Positions 1-7,202 of a stretch of 21,039 bases of DNA are shown here, piece by piece. The notes beneath the pieces are model-generated. The model was not told the DNA's origin. It saw only the letters and a program-made list of their open reading frames with translations, and ran no database searches. Source of the DNA: Planctomycetaceae bacterium. GTDB lineage: Bacteria > Planctomycetota > Planctomycetia > Pirellulales > Thermoguttaceae. Position 1 is the stretch's first letter. The number at the start of each line of letters is the position of its first letter. The stretch covers positions 1 through 21,039 of the forward strand of contig JAITQJ010000187.1 in NCBI GenBank assembly GCA_031288955.1. Direction: 5' to 3'. Made by a program: the position numbers and the translations under genes.

Positions 1-1
1 G

Positions 2-1087
2 CTCGATAACACAACGGACAGTAAAACAAGAGACGCATTAGCCCGCCGTTCGAGCGGCTGGCAGGCGGGGGTTTTCAACCGTATTCTGATGAGCAATACC
101 GATATGCGGCAGAATAACCTCTTCAATCAGTTAACACAGATGCGCAGCGACGGTATGTACAATGCCCTGACCGAGTCGGTACTTCTCGGACAGGCAGCCG
201 GAACGCGGGTCAATCCGTGGACACGCTGGGTTTCCTGGGACGGCAACGATGAACGGCTCGGCGGCGAGACGGCTTCGTATGAAGATTTGCGGGCGAACTC
301 GTCGGCATTTAATATCGGAATGGCACGCAAGGCAGTCGGCTTTGGACGGCGGGCTTATGTCGGCTTCAATTTTAGTTACAATTACGGAAACTTTCGGGAT
401 ACCTCCGACAGTGCCGACAGGGGTTCTACCAAAGGGCGTTATGACGGTTTTGCGGCATTGGCATCGGCGCGTATCGACCGGCAGGGACGTTCGTACTGGA
501 CGGATTGGACTCTCGGCTGGATGGTCAATACCTTTGATATGGACAGGCGGGATTATCTCGGTGCGATTCACCAAAGCGATACAACGGCGGGTATATTCCG
601 CCTCGGCTGGGCAATCGGTCAGGATTACGGATTCAGAACGCACAAGTATTACTATTACTACGAACATTGCCGGTTCTCGCCGATACTTGGTGTCGATTAT
701 TCTGCTATTTCGCAGGCGGGTTTGGCGGAAAGCAATAACGGCAACGGCTTGGCGTTGTCCGGTAAAGACGATTGGATGAATTCGATGCGGGGAAAACTCG
801 GTTTAGAGTTTGCGTACAAATACACGGATTTAGCGTTTACAATGCACTCGTATTTGCGTTACGAATTTTGGGATAAAGGAATGGAGTTGCCGATGAGTTT
901 TGCATCGGCACCGGCAATTCGTTATGATGTCTTGCCGCAATCCATAGACCGCTTGAGCGGCATTTTCGGCTTCAATTTAACGTGTCAACTGTTTGAAAAT
1001 CAGGATGTCGGTTTTTCCTACGACGGCATTTTCATTGACGGCGGCTCTTCACACTGGTTTAACCTGCGGTACGTCCGCCGGTTCTGA
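2..1087 (+). CDS. Autotransporter-type outer-membrane beta-barrel protein, C-terminal part (5' end off window)
   Basis: The frame is open from base 2 to the stop at 1085-1087, so the gene begins upstream of the window; the ATG at 89 is internal. The visible ~361 residues look like the end of a type V secretion protein. A linker (residues around SGWQAGVFNR and an N/Q-rich stretch) is followed by about 270 residues of alternating polar and aromatic segments typical of amphipathic strands, such as YVGFNFSYNYG and LAFTMHSYLRYEF. The chain ends in phenylalanine (NLRYVRRF), the usual last residue for BAM-dependent barrel insertion. Most planctomycete autotransporters carry a repeat-rich passenger ahead of this domain, which would lie left of base 1. 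An oddity is a run of five tyrosines (residues KYYYYYE near 640-665). Substrate and function are unknown. Confidence 0.82.
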   Translation, partial: LDNTTDSKTRDALARRSSGWQAGVFNRILMSNTDMRQNNLFNQLTQMRSDGMYNALTESVLLGQAAGTRVNPWTRWVSWDGNDERLGGETASYEDLRANSSAFNIGMARKAVGFGRRAYVGFNFSYNYGNFRDTSDSADRGSTKGRYDGFAALASARIDRQGRSYWTDWTLGWMVNTFDMDRRDYLGAIHQSDTTAGIFRLGWAIGQDYGFRTHKYYYYYEHCRFSPILGVDYSAISQAGLAESNNGNGLALSGKDDWMNSMRGKLGLEFAYKYTDLAFTMHSYLRYEFWDKGMELPMSFASAPAIRYDVLPQSIDRLSGIFGFNLTCQLFENQDVGFSYDGIFIDGGSSHWFNLRYVRRF

Positions 1088-1194
1088 ACATTGCCCTATT
1101 TTGCCGCCGCACGGGGTATTTTTCATACAGCACGCAGGGGCTTTTTGATAGGCGTAATCAGTTGATCAAGAAAACCCTGCTGTAATCGGGGGAA

Positions 1195-1222
1195 TTGACA
1201 AATGCAAGGCATACGGGACAAT
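1195..1222 (+). promoter_or_regulatory. Promoter of hslU
   Basis: A perfect -35 TTGACA (1195-1200), a 16-nt spacer and a 4/6 -10 GACAAT (1217-1222) predict a transcript start near 1229. This lies downstream of the ATG at 1202 and so argues that hslU starts at 1268. Confidence 0.55.
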
Positions 1223-1236
1223 GTATCGTATTGTCC
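1216..1236. promoter_or_regulatory. Perfect palindrome overlapping the hslU -10: candidate operator or mRNA stem-loop
   Basis: GGACAAT (1216-1222) is mirrored exactly by ATTGTCC (1230-1236) around a 7-nt centre. The left arm contains the -10 hexamer and the right arm lies just after the predicted transcript start, as expected for a repressor site. It is not CIRCE (TTAGCACTC-N9-GAGTGCTAA). Confidence 0.5.
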
Positions 1237-1267
1237 AACCGCAACGCCAAGGCTTGCGCTATTATCA

Positions 1268-2674
1268 ATGGAATTAACTCCCCGGCAAATTGTCGCAGAA
1301 TTAGATAAACATATCGTCGGTCAAGATGATGCCAAAAAAAGCGTTGCCGTTGCCGTACGCAACCGCTGGCGAAGGCAGCGGGTTGATGAGGCAATGCGGA
1401 AAGAAATCTCGCCGAAAAACATTATGATGATTGGTCCCACCGGCGTTGGAAAAACAGAAATTGCCCGCCGCCTCGCTACATTGACCGGTGCGCCGTTCAT
1501 CAAAGTCGAAGCCACAAAATACACCGAAGTCGGCTATTACGGCAGAGATGTTGAAAGTATGGTACGTGAACTCGTCGAAAATGCTCTCGGTATCGTCCGA
1601 ACTGCCGAACGGGAAAATGTTAAAGACGAAGCCGTCAAACGCGCCAATGACCGCCTTATTGATATGCTTCTGCCGCCGGTCTCCAGGAAAAAATCAAAAT
1701 CACAGAATGACGAGGAAGACGATAACGGCGAAGAGACACCGGAAAACAAGGAAGTTACGATGTTTTCCGATGAAGAACTCGTCAGTCTGACCCGGCACGA
1801 CCGCAATCGGGAGAAAATCCGTAAAATGCTTGAAAAGGGACTGATGGAAGACCGAACCGTCAGTATCGTTTCCGAAACACGGGCTATTCCGATGATTATG
1901 AGCAATATGCCCGGTATGGATGCGATGGAATTCGATTTGCAGGAAATGTTTGAAAAAATTACGCCTAAAAGCCGGACGAAGCGGGAACTTACCGTCAAAG
2001 AGGCGCGGGAGTTTATCGTTGAACAGGAATGTGACCAACTTTTGAACAAGGACAAGATTCAATCGTCTGCCGTCGAGTTGGCGGAAAGTCTCGGTATTAT
2101 TTTTATTGACGAAATCGACAAAATCGTGGCAAGTGAAAAGCAGCACGGGGCAGATGTTTCCCGCCAAGGCGTTCAGCGGGACTTGCTGCCGATAGTGGAA
2201 GGCACGACGATTCAAACGAAGTACGGTTATGTGAAGACCGACCACGTTTTGTTTATTGCGGCGGGGGCATTTCACCGCAGCAATCCCAGCGATTTGATGC
2301 CGGAATTGCAGGGACGTTTTCCGATTCGTGTTGAGTTGAAGGACTTGACAAAAGAAGATTTTATCCGTATTTTGACGGAGCCGGACGGTTCGTTGACGAA
2401 GCAGTATCAGGCGTTAATGCACACCGAAGGCATTGATTTAGTTTTTAAGCCGGATGCGGTTGATGCGTTGGCGGGTTATGCTTATTCGACGAATCAAAAG
2501 ATGCAGAACATTGGAGCGCGCCGGCTTTATACGATAATGGAGCGTCTTTTAGAAGAATTGAGTTTTGATGCACCGGATATGCACAAGAAAAAAGTTGTCG
2601 TGGATGCCAAATACGTCAAGGAACGTATTGAAGACGTTTGCAAGGACGAGGATTTAAGCAAGTTTATTTTGTGA
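1268..2674 (+). CDS. hslU: ATP-dependent protease ATPase subunit HslU (ClpY)
   Basis: This is the AAA+ unfoldase of the cytoplasmic HslUV protease; it threads substrates into the HslV peptidase. Relative to the start at 1268 (468 aa), the N-terminus ELTPRQIVAELDKHIVGQ matches the family start. Walker A GPTGVGKT is at residues 56-63 and pore loop GYYGRD at about 89-94 (the family usually has GYVG). The I-domain spans roughly 110-240 and carries an unusually acidic Glu/Asp insert. Walker B is IIFIDEID, and the C-terminal tail DLSKFIL is the part that docks onto HslV. An upstream in-frame ATG at 1202 has a GGGGGA motif 8 nt before it. It would add 22 residues with no family match, and it precedes the predicted transcript start, so I prefer 1268. 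No hslV lies next to it here, although hslV usually precedes hslU. Confidence 0.96.
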   Translation: MELTPRQIVAELDKHIVGQDDAKKSVAVAVRNRWRRQRVDEAMRKEISPKNIMMIGPTGVGKTEIARRLATLTGAPFIKVEATKYTEVGYYGRDVESMVRELVENALGIVRTAERENVKDEAVKRANDRLIDMLLPPVSRKKSKSQNDEEDDNGEETPENKEVTMFSDEELVSLTRHDRNREKIRKMLEKGLMEDRTVSIVSETRAIPMIMSNMPGMDAMEFDLQEMFEKITPKSRTKRELTVKEAREFIVEQECDQLLNKDKIQSSAVELAESLGIIFIDEIDKIVASEKQHGADVSRQGVQRDLLPIVEGTTIQTKYGYVKTDHVLFIAAGAFHRSNPSDLMPELQGRFPIRVELKDLTKEDFIRILTEPDGSLTKQYQALMHTEGIDLVFKPDAVDALAGYAYSTNQKMQNIGARRLYTIMERLLEELSFDAPDMHKKKVVVDAKYVKERIEDVCKDEDLSKFIL

Positions 2675-2680
2675 TACCCC

Positions 2681-2708
2681 TTGCAAGAGGGCATTTTTGC
2701 GGTAAAAT
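2681..2708 (+). promoter_or_regulatory. Promoter of tRNA-Leu
   Basis: TTGCAA (2681-2686), a 16-nt spacer and TAAAAT (2703-2708, 5/6) place transcription about 5-12 nt before the tRNA. The -10 lies in a perfect 7-bp inverted repeat, GCATTTT (2691-2697) and AAAATGC (2704-2710), which wobble and Watson-Crick pairs extend to 10 bp. This could also act on hslU transcripts as a 3' hairpin. Confidence 0.5.
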
Positions 2709-2719
2709 GCTCTGATGCA

Positions 2720-2802
2720 GCCGAACTGGCGGAATGGCAGACGCAGGGGACTCAAAATCCCCCGCCCGCAAGGGCATCCCGGTTCAAGTCCGGGGTTCGG
2801 TA
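2720..2802 (+). tRNA. tRNA-Leu (anticodon CAA)
   Basis: An 83-nt class II tRNA folds fully. The acceptor is GCCGAAC/GTTCGGT with a G1-U72 wobble, as in some other bacterial tRNA-Leu. The D stem is GCG/CGC, and the anticodon stem GGGGA/TCCCC has loop CTCAAAA (anticodon CAA, reading UUG). The long variable arm is GCCC-GCAA-GGGC, the T arm is CCCGG-TTCAAGT-CCGGG and the discriminator base is A. The 3' CCA is not encoded, so it must be added post-transcriptionally. Confidence 0.97.
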
Positions 2803-2815
2803 ATCCTGCCAAGGC

Positions 2816-3121
2816 TTATGCCAGAACTTTGGCTAACTCTTGGCGGACTTGGCTCTCAATAGTACCTTGCATCATCATTGCTGCTACCGGCAAATCAATC
2901 GTGATGCACACCGCCGATTCCTGCGACTCAACCGAACCGGTAACCGAAAAACCGAGTATCTTGAATGAAAAATCTAACGAATACGGACTCGTCCAGACTT
3001 CCTTCAAATCGGAAACCGTATAGGTCTGCTTTTCTTTTATTTCTGTACGTTTCGCTTTCAAACGTTCCGTCGCTTCGTCCTGCGAAAGTTTATGCTGATG
3101 TGTAACCGAAAGATTAGGCAT
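2816..3121 (-). CDS. Polyhydroxyalkanoic acid system family protein (PHA_gran_rgn-like)
   Basis: This 101-residue protein has the pattern of the small family annotated as polyhydroxyalkanoate granule-associated or system protein. It starts with a strand and HKLSQDEATERLKAK, an amphipathic helix after a His. A central beta segment follows (DFSFKILGFSVTGSV), then TIDLPVAAMMMQGTIESQVRQEL, where a hydrophobic loop leads into a final charged helix. The family probably has a role beyond PHA storage, since many carriers lack PHA synthase; none is visible here. I chose the ATG at 3121 because the promoter just upstream gives a ~20-nt leader. A TTG-initiated extension to 3169 would run across that promoter. 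It faces the tRNA-Leu gene and ends 14 nt from it. Confidence 0.72.
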   Translation of the reverse strand: MPNLSVTHQHKLSQDEATERLKAKRTEIKEKQTYTVSDLKEVWTSPYSLDFSFKILGFSVTGSVESQESAVCITIDLPVAAMMMQGTIESQVRQELAKVLA

Positions 3122-3147
3122 AATAGTTAGGGAAAGACTGATACTGA

Positions 3148-3176
3148 ATTGTATAGCAACCGGCGGCAAAAGGCAA
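3148..3176 (-). promoter_or_regulatory. Promoter of the PHA-family gene
   Basis: On the minus strand, TTGCCT (3171-3176), a 17-nt spacer and TACAAT (3148-3153, 5/6). It fits in the 57-nt gap after the AAA ATPase stop codon, suggesting that the small gene can be transcribed separately. Confidence 0.45.
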
Positions 3177-3178
3177 TA

Positions 3179-4393
3179 TCATCTTTTCTCGTCAAAATGG
3201 ATGCTGAACCAATCCGGCTGATAATGGTCGGCTTCTGTTTCAAACAAAATCGAATCCGAAGCCCGTTCGACGGCAGTAAATCCGTCCCGGTCTTTTTCAA
3301 AGACCCAAACTTGTGCCGGATGTACAGCGTTAGCGACCGCCGGATGATGTGTTGTCATAAGAACCTGCGTTCCCGTCTCGCGGTTTTCAAAGTCCCGGAT
3401 TTCTTCGAGCATTCGGGTACGGAGTTTCCGGTCTAGCCCGTTTTCCGGCTCTTCGATAACGGCAAGCGGTGCCGGTTCGTCTTCCTGAAGCAGAAGAAGA
3501 TACGTGAACAGCCGCACCATACCGGCAGAAATATGCGTTATCGGCAGCGGCACATCCCGGTCGCGCAACTTGAAGGCAAGTTGCGGCTTCGACGGTTCAG
3601 AGTCGTCGAGCAGGATTTTTTCGACATTCGGCATCGCTGCGGCAACACGGTCAAGCAATGCCGATAATTTTTTTTTATAGTGTTTAATAACGTATCGTAC
3701 AACACCGGAAAGACTGACACCGTGCGGCGATTCCTGACGGTGCGGCAACGCTTTGTCCAAACCGCGGGCAGGGTCGGGAGTAAAATGGCACAGCGTCCAA
3801 TTTTCAAAAAACCGGCGCAGCGATTGCAGAACGGGAAACTTCGGGTGCGATTCTAATGCCGCTAAACCGAGATGGTTGTAATCCGTGAATTCTATTTTCG
3901 TCAGTTCGGCGTTGGTAATTTTTTCGTCAGGAGCCAGATACCGGATACTCTTTGCGCTGTTTTGCAAAAGCATCACGGGCAGCGATTCTTTTCCCCGCTG
4001 ATATGCTAAAATCTCCGTTTCGATGTACGGTACTTTATGTTTCGAGCAGTCAATGCTGACGGCATACGTTACGGCTTCATTTTCGTTCGGCTGCCGGTAA
4101 TGAAAGCCGAATGAGATAACCCCGCTGCTGCCTTGAGAATAAACGGCATCATAACCGCCGCGTTTGAGAACAGCGGCATCGGCACCGTAGCGGTAACAGT
4201 CGGAAACGAAATTGAAAGCATCAATGGCACTGCTTTTGCCGGTACTGTTAGCACCGGTGAAAAGTGTTACAGGCGAAAGGGCGTACGGAAAAACTTTTGT
4301 TTCGTCATCGACGTAAACAAATTTGGGGAAACAAGTTCCGATTCCGACTTGTTTGAGCGACTTAAAATTGCGTACCCAAAAGCCTTCGAGCAT
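3179..4393 (-). CDS. Stand-alone AAA family ATPase (OLD/RecF-like, AAA_21 type)
   Basis: A 404-residue ABC-type ATPase head with no visible membrane segment. It opens with the strand-loop FWVRNFKSLK typical of RecF/OLD-like ATPases. Walker A GANSTGKS is at residues 47-54. A diverged signature-like ISAGMVRL is at about 288-295, Walker B PLAVIEEPENGLD ends near 321, and the switch histidine lies in LMTTHHPA (about 345-352). The middle (about 100-270) is variable and replaces the coiled coil of SMC proteins. There is no TOPRIM, HNH or other nuclease domain in the chain or next door, so it is not a recognisable OLD nuclease or a two-gene defence system. It has its own promoter, and the only close partner is the small PHA-family gene 57 nt downstream. 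The biological role is unknown. Confidence 0.8.
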   Translation of the reverse strand: MLEGFWVRNFKSLKQVGIGTCFPKFVYVDDETKVFPYALSPVTLFTGANSTGKSSAIDAFNFVSDCYRYGADAAVLKRGGYDAVYSQGSSGVISFGFHYRQPNENEAVTYAVSIDCSKHKVPYIETEILAYQRGKESLPVMLLQNSAKSIRYLAPDEKITNAELTKIEFTDYNHLGLAALESHPKFPVLQSLRRFFENWTLCHFTPDPARGLDKALPHRQESPHGVSLSGVVRYVIKHYKKKLSALLDRVAAAMPNVEKILLDDSEPSKPQLAFKLRDRDVPLPITHISAGMVRLFTYLLLLQEDEPAPLAVIEEPENGLDRKLRTRMLEEIRDFENRETGTQVLMTTHHPAVANAVHPAQVWVFEKDRDGFTAVERASDSILFETEADHYQPDWFSIHFDEKR

Positions 4394-4421
4394 TTTACAA
4401 CGGTTGTGCCTTTATACCGGT

Positions 4422-4450
4422 ATTCTAGCGATAAACCGCTGGTAATGCAA
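4422..4450 (-). promoter_or_regulatory. Promoter of the AAA ATPase gene
   Basis: On the minus strand, TTGCAT (4445-4450, weak), a 17-nt spacer and TAGAAT (4422-4427, 5/6). Between it and the ATG lies a short palindrome, ACAAC-G-GTTGT (4397-4407), which could be a small operator or chance. Confidence 0.4.
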
Positions 4451-4560
4451 GAGAGAAGACAGGGGACAAGATGGGTAATTACAAATTGATGAGGTATAAC
4501 ATCATTGTTTCCGATGGTCGGGAAATGATGGGCGGGTGTTTGATACCGGATAGACAACGG

Positions 4561-5907
4561 TTACACGAACCGCTTGAGCAGCATATACAGCAGCAGGACA
4601 GCACAGAGAACGTACATTATCCAACTAATACTGTGTCCCTTGCCGCTGAAAAGTTTTATCAGCGGATAGACTATCAAGCCGAACATAACGCCGTCTGCAA
4701 TGCTGTTCGTCATCGGAATACCAATCAGTATCAAAAATGCCGGTATTGCTTCCGACGCATCGTCCCAGGTCATCTTCGTAATACACTGCATCATCAATGC
4801 GCCGACCGATACCAATGCCGCTGCCGTTATCGGCGGATAATTGCCGACGACCGCAATGAACGGCGAACAGAATAATGCCGCAATGAAGCAAATGCCTGCC
4901 GCAATCGCCGTCAAACCGGTTCTGCCGCCGCACTCCACCCCCGCGACACTTTCAATATAAGCCGTTACCGTACTGTGTCCGCCGACCGCACCGGCAAGCG
5001 TCGCCGCAGCATCTGCCGCAAATACCTTTTCGACCTGCGGAAATTTACCGTCTTCAATCAGTCCCGCCTGCGTACCAATTCCTACTGCCGTCCCAATCGT
5101 GTCAAACACCTGCATAAAAAGCAGTATCAGGATAAGCGGAAACAATGCCGTAATATGGACAAACACGCCGGGCAAATCAATTTTCCCGACAACCGGCATC
5201 GGGTTTGCCGGAAGCCCCAGCGGCTGAACAAGGTCGATTTTGCCGAGAAACAGCGCACATATTGCCGATGCAAAAATACCGTACAAAATTGCCCCGCGTA
5301 TCTTCAGCGAATGAAACGATGCCGCAGCGATTAAACCGACAATGAACACAACCGGACCGGAATCAATAAGCATACCGAGCGTCAGATTATTATTTTCGCA
5401 AATCACAACACCGGCATTTTTCAATCCGAAAAAAGCGATGAGCAGTCCGATGCCGCCCGCCATTGCATAACGGAGATTCGGACTGATAACGTCGATGAGG
5501 TATTTCCGTACATTAAAAAACGTCAGCACAGCAAAAAGCACACCGGTAACAAAAACGGTACCGAGTGCGAGTTGCCACGGCTGCGTTTTGCTGTCCGGTC
5601 CCAGAGCAACAGCACAAAGAGGCATAATCGTCATCACGACGAAAAAGTTTTCGCCCATTCCCGGTGCGAGACCGATAGGATAATTCGCCCAAAGTCCCAT
5701 TAAAATCGACCCGAACGCTGCCGCAAGACAAGTCGTCGTAATCAGAGCGGCAGTATCCATACCGGTCGGATTACCCGATAAAGTACCGGACATTATTTGC
5801 GGCTGAACGCAAACGATGTACGCCATCGCCATAAATGTTACCACACCGGCAAGCATTTCCCGTGCAATAGAACTCTGCCGCTGCGATATTTTGAAAAAGG
5901 AATCCAT
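4561..5907 (-). CDS. NCS2 family purine permease (AzgA-like: adenine/guanine/hypoxanthine)
   Basis: A 448-residue inner-membrane nucleobase:cation symporter, the usual size for the AzgA branch of NCS2. Visible family marks are EMLAGVVTFMAMAYIV in TM1, then ITTTCLAAAFGSILMGLWANYPIGLAPGMG-type sequence with the NYP and APGMG motifs. There are many further hydrophobic segments, and FDTIGTAVGIGTQAGL is the substrate-site segment of TM8, followed by the GHSTVTAYIES stretch. Specificity among adenine, guanine and hypoxanthine cannot be read from sequence alone. I chose the ATG at 5907; a TTG two codons upstream is possible. Only 7 nt separate it from the pheS stop, so it is probably co-transcribed with pheS. 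The 167 nt downstream to the AAA gene show no clear terminator. Confidence 0.92.
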   Translation of the reverse strand: MDSFFKISQRQSSIAREMLAGVVTFMAMAYIVCVQPQIMSGTLSGNPTGMDTAALITTTCLAAAFGSILMGLWANYPIGLAPGMGENFFVVMTIMPLCAVALGPDSKTQPWQLALGTVFVTGVLFAVLTFFNVRKYLIDVISPNLRYAMAGGIGLLIAFFGLKNAGVVICENNNLTLGMLIDSGPVVFIVGLIAAASFHSLKIRGAILYGIFASAICALFLGKIDLVQPLGLPANPMPVVGKIDLPGVFVHITALFPLILILLFMQVFDTIGTAVGIGTQAGLIEDGKFPQVEKVFAADAAATLAGAVGGHSTVTAYIESVAGVECGGRTGLTAIAAGICFIAALFCSPFIAVVGNYPPITAAALVSVGALMMQCITKMTWDDASEAIPAFLILIGIPMTNSIADGVMFGLIVYPLIKLFSGKGHSISWIMYVLCAVLLLYMLLKRFV

Positions 5908-5914
5908 TATCAAT

Positions 5915-6973
5915 TCATACGAGCGGTTGAAATTGTTCCAAAACCCGAACGTCGCCGCTGTTAAAGTAGCGTATGTCCCGGATACCGAATTTCATCATTG
6001 CCAATCGGGTTAAACCGACACCAAAGGCGAAGCCGCTGTACTCGTTCGGGTCAATATCCGCATTCCGCAGCACATTCGGATGCACCAAACCGCAGGGTAT
6101 CAATTCCATCCAGCCGTCGCCGCAAGCCGGACAGCCTTTACCGCCGCAGAAAAGACAATTCAAATCCAACTCGAATCCCGGTTCGACGAACGGAAAGAAA
6201 CCCGGTCGGAGCCGCACCAGCACATCCCGTTTGAAGATTTCGCCAAGCAGCGTCTTCATCACACCGATAAGGTTCGCTACGGAAATACCCTTGTCCACCA
6301 TTAAACCTTCGCATTGGAAAAACGTATTTTCGTGACTGGGGTCAATCGACTCGTAACGGAAACATCTGCCGGGAAAGATACCGCGGAACGGTGCGCCGAA
6401 ACGTTTTAATGCCCTGACCTGATTGGCGGACGTGTGTGTCCGCAGCACCATTTCGTTTTGCAGCCAGAACGTATCCTGCATATCCCGTGCCGGATGGTCG
6501 GCGGGGATATTCACGCTTTCAAAATTGCCGTACTCGGTTTCACATTCAGGACTGTCGAGAACACAAAAGCCCATACCTTCAAAAATCGTTTCGAGTTCGC
6601 TTTGAACGTGAGCAATGGGATGAGCGGAACCGCTGCGTTGAAATGCGGCGGTGAGCGGTACGGTCAAATCAATCTGCCGGCGGTGTTTATTTTGGGCGGA
6701 GTCAAGTTTTGCTGCGTTATCGGCAGATTCCTGAATTTTTTCGGCAGCAAAATTTTTGAGGTCGTTTAATTGTTGTCCGAAATTTTTCTTTTCATCAGGC
6801 GGGAGTTTGGCGAAGTCGGTATTTTTCGCAAAGTTAGTAACGAGTCCTTTTTTTCCGAGATATTTGATACGGATTTGTTCGACTTGTTCAGGCGTTTTCG
6901 CTTCGGCAAGGTCAGCGGTTATCTGCTCTTTCATCGTTTTTACTAATGACGCTGTTCGATTATTTTCCTGCAT
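5915..6973 (-). CDS. pheS: Phenylalanine--tRNA ligase alpha subunit
   Basis: The catalytic subunit of the (alpha-beta)2 class II enzyme that charges tRNA-Phe. With the start at 6973 it has 352 residues, the normal size. An N-terminal coiled-coil arm ends in IKYLGKKGLVT. Motif 1 and 2 regions include DTFWLQ, LRTHTSANQVRAL, FRYESIDPSHENTFFQCEG and FFPFVEPGFELDL. A Cys cluster, CLFCGGKGCPACGDGW, precedes GLVHPNVL, and motif 3 is GFAFGVGLTRLAM, with the conserved Arg but Thr where many bacteria have Glu. GGAGG lies 3 nt before the ATG at 6973, which is closer than usual. A second ATG at 6934 is possible, since TTGACA-N17-GAAAAT overlaps the first start. A longer reading back to 7081 is translated AT-rich repeat and is not real. 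pheT is not adjacent. Confidence 0.96.
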   Translation of the reverse strand: MQENNRTASLVKTMKEQITADLAEAKTPEQVEQIRIKYLGKKGLVTNFAKNTDFAKLPPDEKKNFGQQLNDLKNFAAEKIQESADNAAKLDSAQNKHRRQIDLTVPLTAAFQRSGSAHPIAHVQSELETIFEGMGFCVLDSPECETEYGNFESVNIPADHPARDMQDTFWLQNEMVLRTHTSANQVRALKRFGAPFRGIFPGRCFRYESIDPSHENTFFQCEGLMVDKGISVANLIGVMKTLLGEIFKRDVLVRLRPGFFPFVEPGFELDLNCLFCGGKGCPACGDGWMELIPCGLVHPNVLRNADIDPNEYSGFAFGVGLTRLAMMKFGIRDIRYFNSGDVRVLEQFQPLV

Positions 6974-7003
6974 TAACCTCCGTCTGTCAAGGGAGACGAA
7001 GAA

Positions 7004-7044
7004 ATGAATAATTAACAATGAATAATTAACAATGAATAATGACA
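7004..7044. repeat. AT-rich 14-bp (2 x 7) tandem repeat upstream of pheS
   Basis: ATGAATAATTAACA is present at 7004-7017 and 7018-7031, followed by a third, degenerate copy at 7032-7044. Each unit is two related heptamers. The third copy pairs perfectly over 11 bp (7032-7042) with the start of the repeat at 7071, giving a potential hairpin with a 28-nt loop. Confidence 0.85.
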
Positions 7045-7070
7045 GAAAACGGAAAACGCAGCGGTGTTCT

Positions 7071-7110
7071 TCATTATTCATTATTCATTATTCATTATTC
7101 ATTATTCATT
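7071..7110. repeat. Heptamer tandem array (TCATTAT)n
   Basis: Five exact copies of TCATTAT plus TCATT. This is the inverted form of the ATGAATA heptamer in the repeat at 7004-7044. It lies between the pheS and riboswitch transcription units and codes for nothing plausible. Confidence 0.92.
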
Positions 7111-7159
7111 CCTATCCCCCCCTCTCTCTGCGGTTTTGAAAAGCGCGCTTGTAGGGGTG

Positions 7160-7187
7160 TTGACAATTATTTGGTATTTGCTAGAAT
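7160..7187 (+). promoter_or_regulatory. Strong promoter of the cobalamin-riboswitch transcript
   Basis: A perfect -35 TTGACA (7160-7165), a 16-nt spacer and -10 TAGAAT (7182-7187, 5/6), preceded by TG one base upstream (extended -10). Predicted transcription starts near 7194, right at the riboswitch. Confidence 0.72.
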
Positions 7188-7202
7188 ACTGCGCAAGAAT
7201 GA

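Noticed and set aside
131..667. Long open frame on the minus strand opposite the autotransporter gene
   Set aside because: It lies wholly inside the barrel coding region, with Arg/Val/Ile-rich composition typical of antisense shadows and no recognisable motif.
1202..1267. 22-residue N-terminal extension of HslU
   Set aside because: A GGGGGA motif sits at a fair distance, but the segment contains the palindrome and -10, lies before the predicted +1 and has no match to the family N-terminus.
3179..4393. AAA ATPase as a defence system (OLD/Gabija/retron-type)
   Set aside because: No TOPRIM or other nuclease domain in the protein, no helicase, reverse transcriptase or toxin next door, and housekeeping genes on both sides.
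6976..7081. N-terminal extension of PheS to a start at 7081
   Set aside because: The extra 36 residues are a translation of the AT-rich tandem repeat plus the GGAGG-containing leader, and known PheS proteins do not have them.
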